From Bradyrhizobium sp. 4 (GTDB taxonomy: Bacteria; Pseudomonadota; Alphaproteobacteria; Rhizobiales; Xanthobacteraceae): a stretch of 64,000 bases of DNA. Positions 44,791 to 53,613 of the stretch are shown here, piece after piece; positions within the stretch are counted from its first letter, which is position 1; every line of letters begins with the position of its first letter. Both the position numbers and the translations under genes were made by a program. The stretch spans positions 2,728,001 to 2,792,000 of the forward strand of contig NZ_CP064686.1 in NCBI RefSeq assembly GCF_023100905.1, in the 5' to 3' direction. The notes beneath the pieces are model-generated. The model made no database searches. It was not told where the DNA came from and saw nothing but the letters and a program-made list of their open reading frames with translations.

Positions 44791-45791
44791 GCACGGCGCC
44801 TCTTCTCGACGTGAAGGATCTCGAGCAGCGCTACACGCTGCCGCGCGAAAGCGTGTTTCGCCCGCCGGGGCAGGTGCGCGCGCTCAACGGTGTGAGCGTG
44901 CGGGTCGACGCCGGCAAGAGCCTCGGCATCGTCGGCGAGTCCGGTTCAGGCAAGTCGACCTTTGCGCGTGTGGTGATGGCGCTGGAACGGCCGACATCGG
45001 GGCAGGTCGCGCTGCTCGGCCGCGACCTCAACCGCATCTCCGCTGGCGAGCTGCGCCGCGCCCGCCGCGATTTCCAGATGGTGTTCCAGGATCCCTACGG
45101 ATCGCTGGACCCACGCCAGACCATCGCGCGCGTCGTTGCCGAACCGCTCACCGTGCTGGAAGACGCCGACCGGAATACGTTCCACGAGCGCGTCTCCGCA
45201 GCGCTGCGGCAGGTGGGGCTGCGCGATGCCGACATGGAGAAATATCCGCACGAATTCTCCGGCGGCCAGCGCCAGCGCATCGCTATTGCGCGCGCGCTGA
45301 TCACCCAGCCGAAGCTGATCGTTGCCGACGAGCCGGTCTCGGCGCTCGACGTTTCCGTGCAGGCGCAAGTCTTGAATCTGATGCAGGACCTCCAGGAACA
45401 GTTCGGCCTCAGTTACGTCCTGATCAGTCACGACCTCGCCGTCGTCGACTATCTCTGCGACGAGGTCGCGGTGATGTATCTCGGCCGCATCGTCGAGCAG
45501 GGCAGGCCAGAGGATTTGTTCGAGCGCTGCGCCCATCCCTACACGCGAGCACTGCTGGACGCCGTGCCGCGGGTGCGCGCCGGTGGCGGCCGGCGGCGGC
45601 GCGGGGCCCAGGCGATCGCCTCACAATCGGCGGCGGCGACCGGGTGCCCCTATGTCTCGCGATGCGCGCTCGCCGACCAGCATTGCCGCGAGGTTCTGCC
45701 TGAGCTACGCAAGGTGGGCGAGACGCATCTGGCCGCCTGCCATAAGGCGGAAGCCGTGATGGCGTTGCCGCAATTGCCCGTGGAAGGTTAG
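44787..45791 (+). CDS. Peptide-type ABC transporter ATPase, DppF/OppF family
   Basis: 334 residues. Walker A GESGSGKST near 49-57, Q-loop in MVFQDPYGSLDPRQ, the OppF/DppF hallmark, signature FSGGQRQRIAIARAL and Walker B LIVADEPVSALDVS. The C-terminal cysteine tail GCPYVSRCALADQHC is present. A stretch of Arg and Gly (RAGGGRRRRGAQ) precedes the tail and is unusually basic. ATG 44787. The gene is followed after 55 bases by the cognate binding-protein gene. Confidence 0.92.
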   Translation: MSTAPLLDVKDLEQRYTLPRESVFRPPGQVRALNGVSVRVDAGKSLGIVGESGSGKSTFARVVMALERPTSGQVALLGRDLNRISAGELRRARRDFQMVFQDPYGSLDPRQTIARVVAEPLTVLEDADRNTFHERVSAALRQVGLRDADMEKYPHEFSGGQRQRIAIARALITQPKLIVADEPVSALDVSVQAQVLNLMQDLQEQFGLSYVLISHDLAVVDYLCDEVAVMYLGRIVEQGRPEDLFERCAHPYTRALLDAVPRVRAGGGRRRRGAQAIASQSAAATGCPYVSRCALADQHCREVLPELRKVGETHLAACHKAEAVMALPQLPVEG

Positions 45792-45846
45792 CGTCCGCGG
45801 CGGGATTGGCGTAGGCTTGAGACGAGACAAGGCCGGGGAGTTACGC

Positions 45847-47343
45847 ATGTTCAGGAAACTATCGATCGTCGCATTCGCCGCCGCGCTTGCCGTGGCTCCG
45901 TTGCCGGTGCTGGCGCAGTCCAAAAAGGACAGCGTCGTCATGGCGATGGCGCTGGAGCCGCCCGGGCTCGATCCCACCAATGCCGCCGCCGCCGCGATCG
46001 CCGAGGTCACGCTCTACAACATCTATGAGACCCTGACCAAGATCAACGAGGACGGCACCACGTCGCCCCTGCTGGCGGAGAGCTGGACCGCATCGCCCGA
46101 TCTGAAGACCTATACGTTCAAGCTGCGCAAGGGCGTCAAGTTCCACAATGGCGAGCCGTTCGACTCCGCGGCCGTGAAGTTCTCGTTTGAGCGCAATGCT
46201 GTCGCCACCAGCACCAACAAGGACAAGAGCCTGTTCCAGAGCTTCGAGTCCGTTGCCGCGCCCGATCCCGATACGGTCGTGATCAGCCTGAAGAATTCCG
46301 AGCCGAACCTGCCGTTCCTGCTGGGGCAGGCGAGCGGCTCGATCGTCGAGCCGAAGAGCGCTGCCACCAATATCACGCAGCCGGTCGGGACCGGGCCCTT
46401 TCAGCTCGGTGCCTGGGCCAAGGGCTCCTCGATGACCCTGACCAAATGGGCCGACTACCGCAACGCCACCGCGATCAAGCTCTCGAAGGTGACGATCCGC
46501 TTCATCTCCGATCCGTCCGCGCAGACGGCCGCGCTGCTGTCGGGCGACGTCGACGCGTTTCCCCGGGTGTCGGCCCAGCGCACCATCGCGCAGTTCAAGG
46601 CTGATCCGCGCTTCAACGTTATGGTCGGCGGCTCCAGGGCGAAGACCATCGTCGGCATCAACCATCGCAAGAAGCCGTTCGACGACGTTCGCGTGCGCCG
46701 TGCGATCCTCGCCGCGATCGATCGCAAGGCGATGATCGACGGCGCCGTCGATGGTTTCGGCACGCCGATCGGCAGCTTCTACGTCCCGACCGCGCTCGGC
46801 TATGTCGACACCACAGGCATCAACCCGTTCGATCCCGAGAAAGCCAAGAAGCTGCTCGCCGAGGCCGGAATCACCACGCCGCTCGAGCTGTCGCTGAAGC
46901 TGCCGCCGCCATCCTATGCGCGGCAGGGCGGCGAGATCCTCGCAGCCCAACTCGCCAAGGTCGGCATCATCGCCAAGATCGAGAACGTCGAATGGGCGCA
47001 GTGGCTGTCGCAGGTATTCGCCGGCAATGGTCCGCACAATTTCGACCTCACCATCGTCAGCCATGTCGAGCCGTTCGATCTCGTCAAGATCACCGAGCCG
47101 GACTACTATCTCGGCTACAACAACGACGCCTTCAACGCGCTCTACAAGCAGATCGTGTCGACGCCGGATGAAGCCGCCCGTGTCAAGCTTCTCGGCGACG
47201 CCCAGCGGATGCTGGCAACCGACGCGGTCTCCGGCTATTTGTACCAGCCGCAGCTGATCACCATCACCAACAAGAAGCTGAAGGGCGTCTGGAAGGACGT
47301 GCCCCAATACGAGAACGATTTCTCGACATGGGCGTGGGAGTAG
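45847..47343 (+). CDS. Peptide-type ABC transporter substrate-binding protein (SBP_bac_5)
   Basis: 498 residues with a signal peptide MFRKLSIVAFAAALAVAP and cleavage after VLA near residue 24. Cluster C binding-protein features follow: the EPPGLDPTN start, LAESWTASPDLKTYTFKLRKGVKFHNGEPF, and FDDVRVRRAILAAIDRKAM. GGGGAG precedes ATG 45847. Proteins of this class bind di- and oligopeptides, opines, nickel, glutathione or amide compounds; the amidase at the head of the operon suggests an amide-bearing ligand. Its transcript ends at the hairpin 47372-47404. Confidence 0.9.
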   Translation: MFRKLSIVAFAAALAVAPLPVLAQSKKDSVVMAMALEPPGLDPTNAAAAAIAEVTLYNIYETLTKINEDGTTSPLLAESWTASPDLKTYTFKLRKGVKFHNGEPFDSAAVKFSFERNAVATSTNKDKSLFQSFESVAAPDPDTVVISLKNSEPNLPFLLGQASGSIVEPKSAATNITQPVGTGPFQLGAWAKGSSMTLTKWADYRNATAIKLSKVTIRFISDPSAQTAALLSGDVDAFPRVSAQRTIAQFKADPRFNVMVGGSRAKTIVGINHRKKPFDDVRVRRAILAAIDRKAMIDGAVDGFGTPIGSFYVPTALGYVDTTGINPFDPEKAKKLLAEAGITTPLELSLKLPPPSYARQGGEILAAQLAKVGIIAKIENVEWAQWLSQVFAGNGPHNFDLTIVSHVEPFDLVKITEPDYYLGYNNDAFNALYKQIVSTPDEAARVKLLGDAQRMLATDAVSGYLYQPQLITITNKKLKGVWKDVPQYENDFSTWAWE

Positions 47344-47371
47344 GGTCGCGCAGGTCGATTGCCTGATTTCG

Positions 47372-47404
47372 GTGACGATCTCTCCCAACGGAAGAGATCG
47401 TCAC
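47372..47404 (+). terminator. Terminator-like hairpin after the peptide-transport operon
   Basis: Twelve-base perfect arms, GTGACGATCTCT (47372-47383) and AGAGATCGTCAC (47393-47404), 28 bases after the binding-protein stop. No T-run, yet the arm length makes it the obvious 3-prime end of the operon. Confidence 0.6.
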
Positions 47405-47915
47405 GAGGCCGGTCCAAACAAAAACCTGAAAAACAACCCCATGCACAGTAGCCGAGGGTAGTGATTCCAATGACTTGCGCGCGACGCGATCGATGAGTTG
47501 CGCGTCGCGCGATGCCGTTGACGCGTCGGGCAAAACACTGGCATGATGGCATCATCGCAGAACTCGTCGGCCGCCGTCGCCACCACATGCCAAGTCTGCC
47601 CGGACGAGGTGAAGATCTGACCGGCCGTCTCGATTGCGAGCAAACCTTGCAGGCGCGTCATCGCCAAGACCTCGTGGTCAGGCAGACCAAAACCAACCTT
47701 GGTCTTCCAAGCGGCGTCTCTCGCTTCTTTCCCGCTGACTCACAACAGACCGTCTGTCTCACGTCAGTCTGAGCCGGAGCGCCGCAGTTGAACGCGCCGC
47801 CCGGCATCTGCTGTGGCAATCCCGTAGTCACACGATGGTCATCGGTTAGCTTTCGTCAACCAACTCGAACAAGGATGCAGGGCGTTTTATTAACCCTTTG
47901 CTTGCGGGAGCAAAC
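47405..47915. other. 511-base gap without a convincing gene; possible repeat remnant
   Basis: The frames here are short, rich in Arg, His, Cys and Trp, and lack start sites. Part of the stretch, around 47,420-47,700, reads on the minus strand as a run ending in CTGTGCATGGGGTTG, wording I associate with repeats at gene ends in bradyrhizobia; this memory is weak. The last 60 bases, with TTTTATTAACCC, are AT-rich and probably contain the promoter of the chemoreceptor gene. Confidence 0.35.
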
Positions 47916-49592
47916 ATGCGCCTGAGCGTTAAACTTTGCCTACTTGGAATCGTTTCCCTCCTTGTGCTGCTTCTAATGGCGCAGGCATGGATGGCACTTT
48001 CCCGCGCGGCAGCGCTAAATGCGAATGCGGAAGACCTTGCCACCAATTGGTTGCCTGCGACGAAAGCGCTGGGTGACGTCAAGTATTGGTCGACACGCGG
48101 CCGGGTCGCCGGCAGCCGCCTGATCGTGACCACCGACCCGTTGCAGCGCAGAACTACAGAAGGGCAGCTCTCGCAATATATGGCTAATGCCGAGAAGGCC
48201 GCGAAGGTCTATGAGGCTACCATCGTATCGCCTCAGGAAAGGGCGCTTTGGGATAAGTTCCAGCAAAAGTCAGGTTTCTATAAGAATGAGCAGGATCGCA
48301 TCCTGATGCTGGCCGCGAGTGATCCGGCCAAGGCGATAAGCGACTACAATGGCTTGGGGAGTGCAGCGTTCAGTGAGGCGCAGAACGCCATCGACGCCGT
48401 TGTCGAATTCAATGAGAAGGGTGCCGCTCAGGCCGTTTCAGAGGCACGCGGCAGCTATTCGCTCGCAAAACTGGTGACGTTCACGGTCGGGGGCGTCGCA
48501 CTCTTGATGGGTCTCGTCGCTGCATGCTTTGTGTTGATGCGGGTGACTTCGCCGCTCCAGCGGCTGAACGGCACGATGCGGACTATCGCCGACGGGAACC
48601 TCGACACCGAAGTCGTATATACGACGCGCAACGACGAAATCGGCGACATGGCCAAGGCACTCCTCGTTTTCAGGGAGAACGGCCTGCGCGTGCGCCGGAT
48701 GGAGGATGAGCAAAAGGCCAACGAGCAGGCGGAAGCAAGGCGTCGCAAGCTGGAAATGGAGAAGCTTGCCAACGAGTTCGAGCACGCTGTCGGCGAGATC
48801 GTGGACGCCGTGGCGTCCGCTTCTACCGAGCTGGAAGCCTCAGCCAACACGTTGACCCATTCCGCGACACGTGCTCAGGAGGTCACCACGACCGTTGCAG
48901 CCGCGTCCGAGCAGGCTTCTGCCAACGTCCAGTCGGTTGCGAGCGCAACGGAAGAACTGTCGACGTCGGTTAACGAAATCGGCCGGCAGGTTCAGGAATC
49001 GGCGCGGATGGCTGGCGAAGCCGTCGGCCAGGCCCGCAACACAATGAACCAGGTCAGCGAGCTGTCGCGGGCCTCGACCCGCATTGGCGACGTGGTTGAG
49101 CTCATCAACACGATCGCCGGACAGACCAACCTGCTGGCGCTGAATGCAACGATCGAGGCAGCGCGGGCCGGCGATGCGGGCCGCGGCTTTGCAGTGGTTG
49201 CCTCCGAGGTGAAGGCGTTGGCCGAGCAGACCGCGCGGGCAACCGGCGACATCGGACAGCAAATCACCAGCATTCAGGCCGCAACGCAGGAATCCGTCAC
49301 GGCGATCAAAAGTATCAGCGGTACGATCGAACGACTTTCTGAAATTTCGTCGACCATTGCGGCAGCGGTGGAGGAACAGGGCGCCGCCACTCAGGAGATC
49401 GCGCGCAATGTCCAGCAGGCGTCCCAGGGCACTCAGCAGGTTTCCTCCAACATCGTCGACGTTCAGAGGGGGGCGACGGAGACGGGCGGGGCGTCCAGCC
49501 AGGTGCTGTCCTCGGCGCAATCACTGTCCTCCGACAGCAACAGGCTGAAAGCTCAGGTACAGCGGTTCCTCTCCACCGTACGCGCCGCCTGA
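47916..49592 (+). CDS. Methyl-accepting chemotaxis protein (four-helix-bundle sensor type)
   Basis: 558 residues. Membrane helix one is at about 7-29, a helical periplasmic domain follows to about 185, helix two at about 190-212, HAMP to about 265 (VTSPLQRLNGTMRTIADGNLDTEV) and the methyl-accepting signalling domain to the end. The hairpin tip TIAGQTNLLALNATIEAARAGDAGRGFAVVA is intact. The periplasmic part looks like a 4HB_MCP domain without a recognisable ligand motif. ATG 47916 has CGGGAG before it. No che genes are nearby, so it works with a chemosensory array encoded elsewhere. A hairpin follows the gene. Confidence 0.92.
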   Translation: MRLSVKLCLLGIVSLLVLLLMAQAWMALSRAAALNANAEDLATNWLPATKALGDVKYWSTRGRVAGSRLIVTTDPLQRRTTEGQLSQYMANAEKAAKVYEATIVSPQERALWDKFQQKSGFYKNEQDRILMLAASDPAKAISDYNGLGSAAFSEAQNAIDAVVEFNEKGAAQAVSEARGSYSLAKLVTFTVGGVALLMGLVAACFVLMRVTSPLQRLNGTMRTIADGNLDTEVVYTTRNDEIGDMAKALLVFRENGLRVRRMEDEQKANEQAEARRRKLEMEKLANEFEHAVGEIVDAVASASTELEASANTLTHSATRAQEVTTTVAAASEQASANVQSVASATEELSTSVNEIGRQVQESARMAGEAVGQARNTMNQVSELSRASTRIGDVVELINTIAGQTNLLALNATIEAARAGDAGRGFAVVASEVKALAEQTARATGDIGQQITSIQAATQESVTAIKSISGTIERLSEISSTIAAAVEEQGAATQEIARNVQQASQGTQQVSSNIVDVQRGATETGGASSQVLSSAQSLSSDSNRLKAQVQRFLSTVRAA

Positions 49593-49606
49593 TCTGAAAA
49601 GCAACG

Positions 49607-49630
49607 GGCGCCTGGTGAACGCCAGGCGCC
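49607..49630 (+). terminator. Hairpin after the first chemoreceptor gene
   Basis: Arms GGCGCCTGG (49607-49615) and CCAGGCGCC (49622-49630), six-base loop, 14 bases after the stop. An outer AACGGG/CCCGTT pair (49603-49608, 49633-49638) could extend it. TCTC follows, so Rho-independent termination is plausible but weak. Confidence 0.55.
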
Positions 49631-49661
49631 ATCCCGTTCTCTCCAGTATCGATTGTCCAAG

Positions 49662-50018
49662 ATGTCGAACGTCACAACCTTGCACCTTAGCGAGCCTGTG
49701 TTGAAACAGCGTCTCATCGCAGCCGATCTCATTGCGCAAAGCAAGGAGACCAGGGAAAAGAGGGCGAAATTTGCACAGTGCTTCGCCGAACTGGAATCGA
49801 CCATCGAAGCGTTGAACGGTGCGAAGCGGCACGGCTATCGCATGCGCTTTCGGGGGCTTCAGAGGGAGCTGAAAGCTGCCCTCGAGGAGCTGGTGCTGTT
49901 GGAGAAGCAGCTCTGCGACATTCGCCGATACGTCGCGCGCCAAGCCGTGGCCGAACGAAGGGGCCGCTTTCACCGGCTTTCTTTGAGCTTTCGGAGGTCG
50001 CTGGGCAAAATTCCATAA
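49662..50018 (+). CDS. Small coiled-coil protein, unknown function
   Basis: 118 residues, mostly helical: heptad-like spacing of Leu, Ile and Ala runs through AADLIAQSKETREKRAKFAQCFAELESTIEALN and again through ALEELVLLEKQLCDIRRYV, so a two-segment coiled coil is likely. The C-terminus is basic and overlaps the 3-prime end of the convergent AraC gene by 49 bases. ATG 49662 lies just after the chemoreceptor hairpin and has no clear RBS. The base composition resembles the flanking regulator genes. I do not recognise the family, and the overlap leaves some doubt that it is expressed. Confidence 0.4.
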   Translation: MSNVTTLHLSEPVLKQRLIAADLIAQSKETREKRAKFAQCFAELESTIEALNGAKRHGYRMRFRGLQRELKAALEELVLLEKQLCDIRRYVARQAVAERRGRFHRLSLSFRRSLGKIP

Positions 50019-50923
50019 GCTCTTTTGAATGATCGGCTGAAGTGGGTCAGGTCCGAAAATCCCCAGCCGAGAGCGATGTCACTGACTGAACGGTGTATTT
50101 GTCTCGGGTCTTCCAGCGCGTGGCGGCATCGAGCCAGTCGCTTGGTTTGGACGAGCCGCATGATTGAGCTGCCCTGCGTTCCGAGCAATCTGTTGGCTTG
50201 GCGAACGCTAATTCCGACACGTTCGGCGATTCGCTCCGGCGTGAGGTCGGTATTCTGCAATCTCGCCTCGATGACGCGGTGAATGTGCCAGACAAGGCGC
50301 GATTTATTGGCCGGAAGTTGCGTTGGCCTATCGACCGCGTTCCCGAGGGAGAGCGCAATCAAGTCGATTGCCTGCGTCGAGATGGTTTCCTCGCTTGTCT
50401 TATCGAGTGTACCGCTCAGCTGTTCCAGCTTGGCTGCAAAGAATAGGGTTAGGCGCTCCTGCGGACCCAACGGAGCGATGCGGCAAGCCGCAATATCGAA
50501 GTTCGTACCGAGCCTTGCTTCAAGTTCCGTTCGCGGAACTTTGATGATGAGCGTGGACGACTGATCGAGAAAGTGCATCGTGTGGGCGAGCCGCGGGTCC
50601 ACACACGCGAGTGAGCCTGCGTCCAAGGACACCCTGCGATCGCTTTGTTCCAGCAGGATTCGACCAGCGAGCAAACAGAATAACAGGACTTCGCTGGGGT
50701 CCGAGCGGGCCGCATGCCGGTTTGTGGAAGCGACCTGAATCTCGGAGTTACATGATCTAACCAGGCCCAGCGACCCAACGCGTCCGACCGACAGCTCTGC
50801 TTTGAAACCGTCGCGAGAGGAAATCGAGGAGTCGTGGTCGGCGATCCGCTCGCGCGTGGCAGCTTGCCAATAGTCGAAACGGTCCCGCGGATGCACGTCT
50901 GCGGTGGAGAATGCGACCTCCAT
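49970..50923 (-). CDS. AraC-family transcriptional regulator (AraC-binding-like/FeaR type)
   Basis: 317 residues. The N-terminal ligand part (about 1-190) starts with FSTADVHPRDRFDYWQAATRERI, the style of AraC_binding_2/FeaR regulators. The C-terminal pair of HTH motifs covers about 215-310, with ERIAERVGISVRQANRLL and VSDIALGWGFSDLTHFSRSFKRAYG, the standard AraC signature. GGAGGAG precedes ATG 50923. It is divergent from the response-regulator gene 137 bases away. Related regulators respond to aromatic amines or aldehydes; nothing nearby identifies an effector. Confidence 0.9.
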   Translation of the reverse strand: MEVAFSTADVHPRDRFDYWQAATRERIADHDSSISSRDGFKAELSVGRVGSLGLVRSCNSEIQVASTNRHAARSDPSEVLLFCLLAGRILLEQSDRRVSLDAGSLACVDPRLAHTMHFLDQSSTLIIKVPRTELEARLGTNFDIAACRIAPLGPQERLTLFFAAKLEQLSGTLDKTSEETISTQAIDLIALSLGNAVDRPTQLPANKSRLVWHIHRVIEARLQNTDLTPERIAERVGISVRQANRLLGTQGSSIMRLVQTKRLARCRHALEDPRQIHRSVSDIALGWGFSDLTHFSRSFKRAYGILPSDLRKLKESR

Positions 50924-51060
50924 AAATCTCCTCCCAATTCCCCGTTGGCCGATGGATTGGACCCAACAAGCCGAGCGGATGAACCGCGCCTGTTTAAGCG
51001 TCGATGCAAAGCCTCGCTCGATTCGGCGAGCATCAGCACTGACCTTTTGGCATACAGCAT

Positions 51061-51711
51061 ATGAATCGCGCGAGACGTAATTGTACGGGTAGTCCTTCCG
51101 TTCAAGTGCCTGCCGGACCTGTTCTGGTGCTGGATGACGAACCCGCGGTCTGGCAGACGGTCTCGCTCGTGCTCACCAGGGCGGGGTTCGATGTGATCGG
51201 CTGCAACGATCCGAAGTCATTCATTGCGTTGTGCCTCGATTCCAATCCTTCTTGCATCCTCGTCGACGTCGTTCTGAATGACACTTCGGGGTTGGAAATA
51301 CTGAGGGAACTCCGGAACCGAGGTTTTGATCGGCCCATCATCATGGTGTCCGGTTGCAGCGACGTCGTAACGGCTGTTCGCGCGATCAAGCAGGGCGCCT
51401 TTGATTTCATCGAGAAGCCATTTCGGGGCAACGACCTCGTTGCGCGGGTTGCGGCAGCTCTGAAGCCTGGGGAGTCCAGGAGCTCGGGGCCTGTGTTTCA
51501 TTTCCCCGGACGGCCGCCGCTCACGGTTCGCGAGCGGGAAGTTCTGTCCGAGCTGATCGGCGGGAGGTCGACCAAGGAGATCGCAGACCGCATGGATCTG
51601 AGCCCACGCACCATCGAGAGCCATCGGGTCAATATCATGCAGAAGGTCGGCGCGAAAAATCCCGCCGAGCTGGTGCGCCTTGCGATTACGGCGAAGCGTT
51701 CCGGCACGTGA
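51061..51711 (+). CDS. Two-component response regulator, FixJ/LuxR (NarL-like output) type
   Basis: 216 residues. The receiver domain at about 19-130 has the acidic pair DDE near 25-27, the phospho-acceptor Asp in CILVDVVLND, the Thr/Ser in MVSGCSD and the Lys in EKPFRG. The output domain at about 147-210 is a LuxR-type HTH with LTVREREVLSELIGGRSTKEIADRMDLS. An N-terminal tail of some 18 residues precedes the receiver. No histidine kinase is adjacent, so it is an orphan regulator. The start ATG 51061 lacks a clear RBS. Divergent from the AraC gene. Confidence 0.88.
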   Translation: MNRARRNCTGSPSVQVPAGPVLVLDDEPAVWQTVSLVLTRAGFDVIGCNDPKSFIALCLDSNPSCILVDVVLNDTSGLEILRELRNRGFDRPIIMVSGCSDVVTAVRAIKQGAFDFIEKPFRGNDLVARVAAALKPGESRSSGPVFHFPGRPPLTVREREVLSELIGGRSTKEIADRMDLSPRTIESHRVNIMQKVGAKNPAELVRLAITAKRSGT

Positions 51712-52163
51712 AGACAATTTCGACTGTACCATCGGCAGGCATGTCGAGCCGCGGTCTCTGGCACCCTGTACCAAGTCGAGCCCTGAACAGGATCGCTGCT
51801 CAAGCATGATCACCAAGTCGTCCGGCTATCCATTCTTGGCCGCGGATTGCTCTTGCGCCGCAATTCAATTGCCACTGCTTCCCGGTTCACGCGTGCGGAG
51901 GCGCACGCACCGGGAAAGGCTAAATACTCCGTATTGACATGGTTCCAACTCAGACGGCTCACCCTGCAACTTCGGTATCATGACGGTTGTTGCCGCTTTT
52001 TCCTGCAATTTGTATTTGCTGGTTTGCCGAAAATACATGCCGATCTGCTGGCGCCAACATTTTATTTTAACGATCTGCCTCTATTTTCATCACGCCAGAA
52101 GGGCGGTGCATTGCCTCGAAGGTTTTCCAGTGTCGCGAATGACACCCTCTCGAGGGACATTGC
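51712..52163. other. 452-base gap without a recognisable gene; probable MauG operon leader
   Basis: Open frames here are short and compositionally poor. An imperfect GC hairpin CCCGGTTCACGCGTGCG...CGCACGCACCGGG lies at about 51,882-51,915. The last 150 bases are AT-rich (CATTTTATTTTAACG, TCTATTTTCATC) and likely contain the promoter of the MauG-type gene. No Fnr-type 14-mer or other known operator was seen. Confidence 0.4.
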
Positions 52164-53249
52164 ATGCCGATGTTCGGCTCCTCACGTTATACCATCTTCG
52201 CCGCCGCAGTCGCATCGGCCGGTATTGGCGCTATCGGCTTCAGCACGATCGGTTTCGGCGCAGCCGTCATCGGTGAAAGCCGCAAGGTCGAGATCACACA
52301 GAAGGCGCCGGGCGGGCTCGACGCCCTCAAGGCCCTGTATCGCAGACCCTCGACAATCCCGTTCCCGAAAGAAAATCCGTACACGCCCGAGAAAGCCGCG
52401 CTCGGCAAGAAGCTGTATTTCGACACCCGCCTCTCGGTGACATCGGCGCAGTCCTGCGCGAGCTGCCACAGCCCCGGGTTCGGCTGGGGCGACGGGCTGG
52501 CGGTCGGCGTCGGCCACGGCATGGCGAAGCTCGGGCGTCATTCACCGACCATCGTCAACGCGGCCTGGAGCGCCATCTTCATGTGGGATGGCCGTCTTCC
52601 GACACTGGAGGAGCAGGCGCTCGGCCCGATCCAGTCCCCCGGCGAAATGAACATGAAGCTCGACGAGCTCATGCAGCGGCTTTCCGGCATTCCCGAATAT
52701 AAGCCGATGTTCGAGGCCGCCTTCCCGGGCGAAGGAATCAAGGCGAAGACGCTGGGCCAGGCGATCGCGACCTATGAGCGTACCGTCGTCTCCGAACGGG
52801 CGCCGTTCGACGGCTGGATCGACGGCGACGAGAAGGCGATCTCGGAAGATGCCAAGCGGGGCTTCGCGGTGTTCAACGGCAAGGCGCAGTGCGCGGCCTG
52901 TCACGAAGGCTGGAACTTCACCAATGAAGGTTTTCAGGACATCGGGCTGCCGAGCAGCGACGTCGGCCGTGGCGAGTACCTTCCTGGTGTCATCAAGATG
53001 AAGCACGCCTTCAAAACCCCGGGCCTTCGCGAGATCAGCCGCCGCAGCCCCTTCATGCACGACGGCTCGCTCGCAACGCTCGAAGAGGTCATCGAGCACT
53101 ACGATCACGCGGGTATCGATCGACCTAGCCGCTCGGATCTCATGCGCCCTCTCGAACTGACAGCGCAGGAGAAGGCCGATCTCGTTGCGTTCCTCAAGAC
53201 ATTGACCAGCGAACTCGCCCCGACGGCCGTGCCGGTCCTGCCGCGCTAA
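52164..53249 (+). CDS. Dihaem cytochrome c peroxidase, MauG/CcpA family
   Basis: 361 residues. Two haem c motifs are visible: C98-A-S-C101-H102 and C243-A-A-C246-H247, with the usual spacing between domains. An N-terminal hydrophobic segment (about 8-36) serves as signal or anchor, so the protein is periplasmic. The conserved block RHSPTIVNAAWSAIFMWDGR follows the first haem, and the second domain includes FKTPGLREISRRSPFMHDGS. The family reduces hydrogen peroxide or, in MauG, oxidises a protein substrate. ATG 52164 follows GAGGGA at 52153-52158. A cupredoxin gene follows after 17 bases, a natural electron partner. Confidence 0.9.
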   Translation: MPMFGSSRYTIFAAAVASAGIGAIGFSTIGFGAAVIGESRKVEITQKAPGGLDALKALYRRPSTIPFPKENPYTPEKAALGKKLYFDTRLSVTSAQSCASCHSPGFGWGDGLAVGVGHGMAKLGRHSPTIVNAAWSAIFMWDGRLPTLEEQALGPIQSPGEMNMKLDELMQRLSGIPEYKPMFEAAFPGEGIKAKTLGQAIATYERTVVSERAPFDGWIDGDEKAISEDAKRGFAVFNGKAQCAACHEGWNFTNEGFQDIGLPSSDVGRGEYLPGVIKMKHAFKTPGLREISRRSPFMHDGSLATLEEVIEHYDHAGIDRPSRSDLMRPLELTAQEKADLVAFLKTLTSELAPTAVPVLPR

Positions 53250-53266
53250 ATTTGAAAGGATACCCC

Positions 53267-53587
53267 ATGCGTGCACTTGCTCTGTTCACTTGCGTCATCG
53301 TCAGCGGGCTTTCGGTAGGCGCCTATGCGGCCACCGAAGTCATCCACCAGCAGGGGCGCGTCTTCTCGGCCGAGAACATCTCGGTCAAGAAGGGCGCCGC
53401 CGTCACGTTTCTGAACGATGACACGGTGCCCCACAACATCATGTCGGCCAGCAAGGGCAACGAATTCAACCTCGGATCGCAGGCGCCCGGCACCTCGACG
53501 GACGTCAGCTTCAAGGATGCCGGCGAGGTCCTGGTAATCTGCGCCATCCATCCGCGCATGAAGATGATGGTCAAGGTAACTGACTAA
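53267..53587 (+). CDS. Amicyanin-like periplasmic cupredoxin
   Basis: 106 residues with a signal peptide ending in AYA-A near residue 21. Copper ligands are His56 in VPHNI, Cys92, His95 and Met98 in VICAIHPRMKM; the short C-x2-H-x2-M loop is the amicyanin type rather than the longer plastocyanin or azurin loop. It would carry single electrons in the periplasm. GAAAGGA precedes ATG 53267. Placed 17 bases after a MauG-family gene, which recalls the mau cluster, but no methylamine dehydrogenase genes are present. The natural partner is therefore the peroxidase or an unknown enzyme. Confidence 0.88.
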   Translation: MRALALFTCVIVSGLSVGAYAATEVIHQQGRVFSAENISVKKGAAVTFLNDDTVPHNIMSASKGNEFNLGSQAPGTSTDVSFKDAGEVLVICAIHPRMKMMVKVTD

Positions 53588-53613
53588 CGACCACGTGGCG
53601 CCGGAGATTGATG

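Noticed and set aside
51847..52440. Plus-strand frame running from the gap into the MauG-type gene
   Set aside because: It overlaps the peroxidase start in another frame and its first half has no coding character.
53267..53587. Part of a methylamine utilisation (mau) cluster
   Set aside because: MauG-type and amicyanin-like proteins are present, but mauA, mauB, mauD and mauE are absent.
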